In this document: positions 4,464 through 6,911 of the stretch, piece by piece
Layout: every line of letters begins with the position of its first letter
How positions within the stretch are numbered: position 1 is the first letter of the stretch
The notes under the pieces: model-generated
What the model saw: only the letters and a program-made list of their open reading frames with translations
What the model was told of the DNA's origin: nothing
Database searches by the model: none
Translations under genes and position numbers: made by a program
NCBI GenBank assembly: GCA_016302725.1
Contig: JAEDNB010000112.1
Location: 1-6,911, forward strand
Length of the DNA: 6,911 nucleotides
Direction: 5' to 3'
From: Lentisphaeria bacterium
Lineage (GTDB): Bacteria > Verrucomicrobiota > Lentisphaeria > Oligosphaerales > Oligosphaeraceae

Positions 4464-6911
4464 ATGAAATCCCTCCTCCGGTTCTTCTCCTTCGCCCTCC
4501 TCCTGCCTTCCCTCCTGGCCGCCGACTGGACGCCCTTCGCCACAATCCCCGAGGCGACGGGGGCGGACGAAGCCTGCTTCTTCGGGGACTGGGTTACCAT
4601 CGACGGAAGGGCGCGCCCGGAATCCCCCACCTACGTCTGGATATGGACCCAGGAGGGACAGCTGAAGGCCAAGGTGGAGGTGGTGGAACCCCGCATGGCC
4701 GGCATCCGCATGGGGAAGACGGAACGGGACAGCGCGGTGTGGGAGGATGATTGCTTCGATCTCTTCCTGACCCATCCCGACGGCACCACTTACCATCTCA
4801 TCGTCAATGCCCGGGGAACGGCCTACGATGAAAAGAACGAAAAGGCCGACTGGAACGGAAACTGGCAAATCCAGGTGGAGAGGGAACTCTACCGCTGGAC
4901 GGCGGAAATCGCCATCCCCCTCCAGGAGCTGGGGGCCTCCTCCCGCCCCCAGGGGGAGGAGTGGGGTCTGCAGATGGGGGTCTGCCGCACCACCGTGCCC
5001 GCCCATGGAGTCTATGGCTGGGTGTCCGCCCCCGAGACAAGGCGCTTCCGGGACGGACGGGGACGCATCCGTTTCGCCAACACCGCCCACCCCCTGGGGA
5101 AGATCCCCGGCTCCGAAAACGCCGGTGTGCCTGAATACCAGTGGTCCCAGGGCGCCGTCCCCCAGGTGGTGCGGGTGGGCACCGAACCGGCGGGGACGGA
5201 GTACCTTTCCCACCGCATCGAATACCACGTGGACGGACAGCCGGTGTATGGCGTCACCTGCCTGAAGCGGGCCAGCCAGGTGGGGCGCCTCCTGAAGGAG
5301 ACTGTGGAAAGGCTGCGGGAGTACACGTCGCCGGATGTGAAGGCCATGATCCGTGGCGCCGAGGCGCTCATGGGCCTCCGCGCCGAAGAGACCCCCGAGG
5401 TCTACGCCCTCCTGGAAGAGGAGGCCGTCCGCGTCCGGGATAGAATGCTTTATTTCCTCTACCAGAGGGAGATGGAAAAGAAGGGACGGCAGGAGGGGGA
5501 GGTGGTCTATGGCACCCTGGACTCCCTGACCAGGCTCCTGCCCCCCCAGGTCTTCCCCGGAACCATCGCCGGGGAAATCGCCCTGGAGGCGGGACGCAAT
5601 GAAAGGGAGGCCGCCCAGGTGGTCCTCTTCGCCGGGGCAGCCAACCTGACGCTGGTGGAAGCCCGCCTGGCAGGCCCCCTCGCCACCCAGGACGGACGGA
5701 CAATCCCCCTGGAGGCCACGGCGCTGTACCGCCTGGGGCATGTGCTGACCACCACTCCCGAATATGACGTGGACTACGTGGGGCTCTATCCCGACGTCCT
5801 CATGCCCATCTCCCCCTTCGACGTGCCCTCCCAGGGCAGGGAAACCCTCTGGTTCAGCGTCCAGGTGCCCGAGGACACCGCCCCCGGGCTCTACCAGGGC
5901 GAAATCCTCCTCCAGGGCAAGAACACGCTGCCCACCGCCGTGCCCGTCCGGGTGCGGGTGCGCTCCTTCACCATCCCCCGGCATTCCAGCCTGGTCAGCG
6001 CCTTTGGCGTCTGGCCCCTGAACGGGCAGTCCCAGAAGCTGATGCAGCGCTATGGCTACACCCTGGACTCCCAGGCCGCCTACAAGATGATGTTCGAGCA
6101 CCGCCTCACCCCCTATTTCATCGCCCAGCCCCCGAAGATGCTGGAGAAGCCCTATCTCCCCCTGGAGGAGGGGGACGGGATTGTCCTGGAAGGGGAGGCC
6201 GTCGGCGCAGGGGACCTGGAGGTCGCCTTGAGCACCGACAAGGGCGGGTATTCCCGGCTCCATTTCAAGGTGCCCGCCGGACGCTTCCAGGTGGCCTGCG
6301 AGAAGTTGCGGGAGACCATGGGGAGCGACCGGCTCTACCAGATGGAGATCACGCTCCGGGGATGCGGCGGCGGCCGCCTCCGCGCCTCCCTGGTGCGCCA
6401 GGGGCAGGAGAAGGGGGAGCTGATTCCCTGGGAAAGCAGTTCCTGTGAAGTGCAAAAGGACGGGACCATCCAGGAATGGGCCCAGTGGTACTATCTGGCC
6501 ATGGAGCCCCCCGCCGTGGAGGCCAAGGTGGACTGGACGGAGTTCGACCGGCAGATCCAATGGGGCCTGGACCAGGGCATGACCTCCCATATGGCAGACC
6601 TCCCCGCCCCCCGCCCCCTCTGGGCCAGGCTCTTCCGCAACCACCTGGAGGAAAAGGGATGGCTGAAATATTTCTACACCTATCTGGCCGACGAGCCCGT
6701 GCCCGATTTCTATCCCGTGGTCAATGCCCTGCTGGCCCCTGTCAAGGAGGTGCCCGGCGAGCACTCTCTGGCCAATATGATGACCGCCCGCAGCTTCCCC
6801 CCGGAGCTCTTCTTCGTGGATACCTGGTGCCCCGAAACCTATAGCTACCATCCCGACCTGGCCGCACAGGAACAGGCCAAGGGGCGGAACGTCTGGTGGT
6901 ATGTCGCTTAC
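4464..6911 (+). CDS. Secreted glycoside hydrolase, CBM9-like plus GH123/DUF4091-type, 3' end cut off
   Basis: The frame is open for 816 codons to the window edge, so the C-terminus is missing. Residues 1-20 form a signal peptide (Lys2, Arg6, hydrophobic core, cleavage near Ala19-Ala20), so the protein is exported. Residues about 40-208 resemble a CBM9/DOMON-like carbohydrate-binding domain: VWEDDCFDLFL (92-102), IVNARGTAYD (113-122), WTAEIAIPLQELG (145-157) and WGLQMGVCR (167-175). Residues about 270-350 are charged and predicted helical. Residues about 366-508 look like the beta-sandwich preceding DUF4091/GH123 barrels, with GRNEREAAQVVL (377-388) and APGLYQGEILL (473-483). The barrel begins near 512 (SAFGVW). 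The sequence YLADEP holds the adjacent Asp743-Glu744, matching the Asp-Glu pair that GH123 enzymes use in substrate-assisted cleavage of N-acetylgalactosaminides. Substrate here is not provable. A segment of about 115 residues (570-685) interrupts the barrel. No Shine-Dalgarno precedes the ATG, but TAAAAAT (4446-4452) could be a -10 box. Confidence 0.85.
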   Translation, partial: MKSLLRFFSFALLLPSLLAADWTPFATIPEATGADEACFFGDWVTIDGRARPESPTYVWIWTQEGQLKAKVEVVEPRMAGIRMGKTERDSAVWEDDCFDLFLTHPDGTTYHLIVNARGTAYDEKNEKADWNGNWQIQVERELYRWTAEIAIPLQELGASSRPQGEEWGLQMGVCRTTVPAHGVYGWVSAPETRRFRDGRGRIRFANTAHPLGKIPGSENAGVPEYQWSQGAVPQVVRVGTEPAGTEYLSHRIEYHVDGQPVYGVTCLKRASQVGRLLKETVERLREYTSPDVKAMIRGAEALMGLRAEETPEVYALLEEEAVRVRDRMLYFLYQREMEKKGRQEGEVVYGTLDSLTRLLPPQVFPGTIAGEIALEAGRNEREAAQVVLFAGAANLTLVEARLAGPLATQDGRTIPLEATALYRLGHVLTTTPEYDVDYVGLYPDVLMPISPFDVPSQGRETLWFSVQVPEDTAPGLYQGEILLQGKNTLPTAVPVRVRVRSFTIPRHSSLVSAFGVWPLNGQSQKLMQRYGYTLDSQAAYKMMFEHRLTPYFIAQPPKMLEKPYLPLEEGDGIVLEGEAVGAGDLEVALSTDKGGYSRLHFKVPAGRFQVACEKLRETMGSDRLYQMEITLRGCGGGRLRASLVRQGQEKGELIPWESSSCEVQKDGTIQEWAQWYYLAMEPPAVEAKVDWTEFDRQIQWGLDQGMTSHMADLPAPRPLWARLFRNHLEEKGWLKYFYTYLADEPVPDFYPVVNALLAPVKEVPGEHSLANMMTARSFPPELFFVDTWCPETYSYHPDLAAQEQAKGRNVWWYVAY

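Noticed and set aside
4107..6851. A 914-codon open frame on the minus strand, the longest closed frame in the window
   Set aside because: It lies opposite the SGNH and glycoside hydrolase genes. Its translation is rich in Gly, His, Pro and Leu without domain motifs, as expected opposite a GC-rich gene, whereas the plus frame has a signal peptide, binding-domain motifs and the Asp-Glu pair.

Overview
The window is strongly GC-rich, and its codons nearly always end in G or C. It holds five protein-coding genes in two divergent groups and no RNA genes, insertion sequences or CRISPR arrays that I can see. The gene set is a C69 dipeptidase, a TetR-type regulator, an orphan FabH-type ketosynthase, an SGNH hydrolase and a large secreted GH123/DUF4091-type glycoside hydrolase with a CBM9-like front domain. 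None of the five start codons has a convincing Shine-Dalgarno sequence. Together these fit a polysaccharide-degrading bacterium, perhaps of the Planctomycetes-Verrucomicrobia-Lentisphaerae group. That taxonomic guess is inference with low confidence.

Layout. Positions 1-253 are a non-coding 3' region with a minus-strand terminator (5-42) and a probable plus-strand terminator (137-167), so a plus-strand gene probably converges from the left, outside the window. The minus-strand pair is the TetR-type regulator (1852-2448) followed by the C69 dipeptidase (254-1804). They are 47 bases apart and probably co-transcribed. The 248-base divergent region 2449-2696 contains three separate hairpins and a small palindrome that overlaps both a -10-like box and the next start codon. 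The plus-strand group is fabH-like (2697-3689), the SGNH hydrolase (3784-4419) and the glycoside hydrolase (4464 to beyond 6911, cut by the window edge).

How the genes may work together. The TetR-type protein is the obvious candidate regulator of the divergent fabH-like gene and of its own operon, with a fatty-acid or acyl-CoA-related ligand possible but unproven. The SGNH hydrolase and the glycoside hydrolase form a plausible carbohydrate pair, one removing ester groups and the other cleaving glycosidic bonds. However, the hydrolase has a secretion signal and the SGNH enzyme does not. The dipeptidase is probably cytosolic. I see no clear evidence for a new defence or mobile system. The most interesting points are the beta-sandwich-like insertion inside the glycoside hydrolase barrel, the three-hairpin divergent region, and the absence of ribosome-binding sites.
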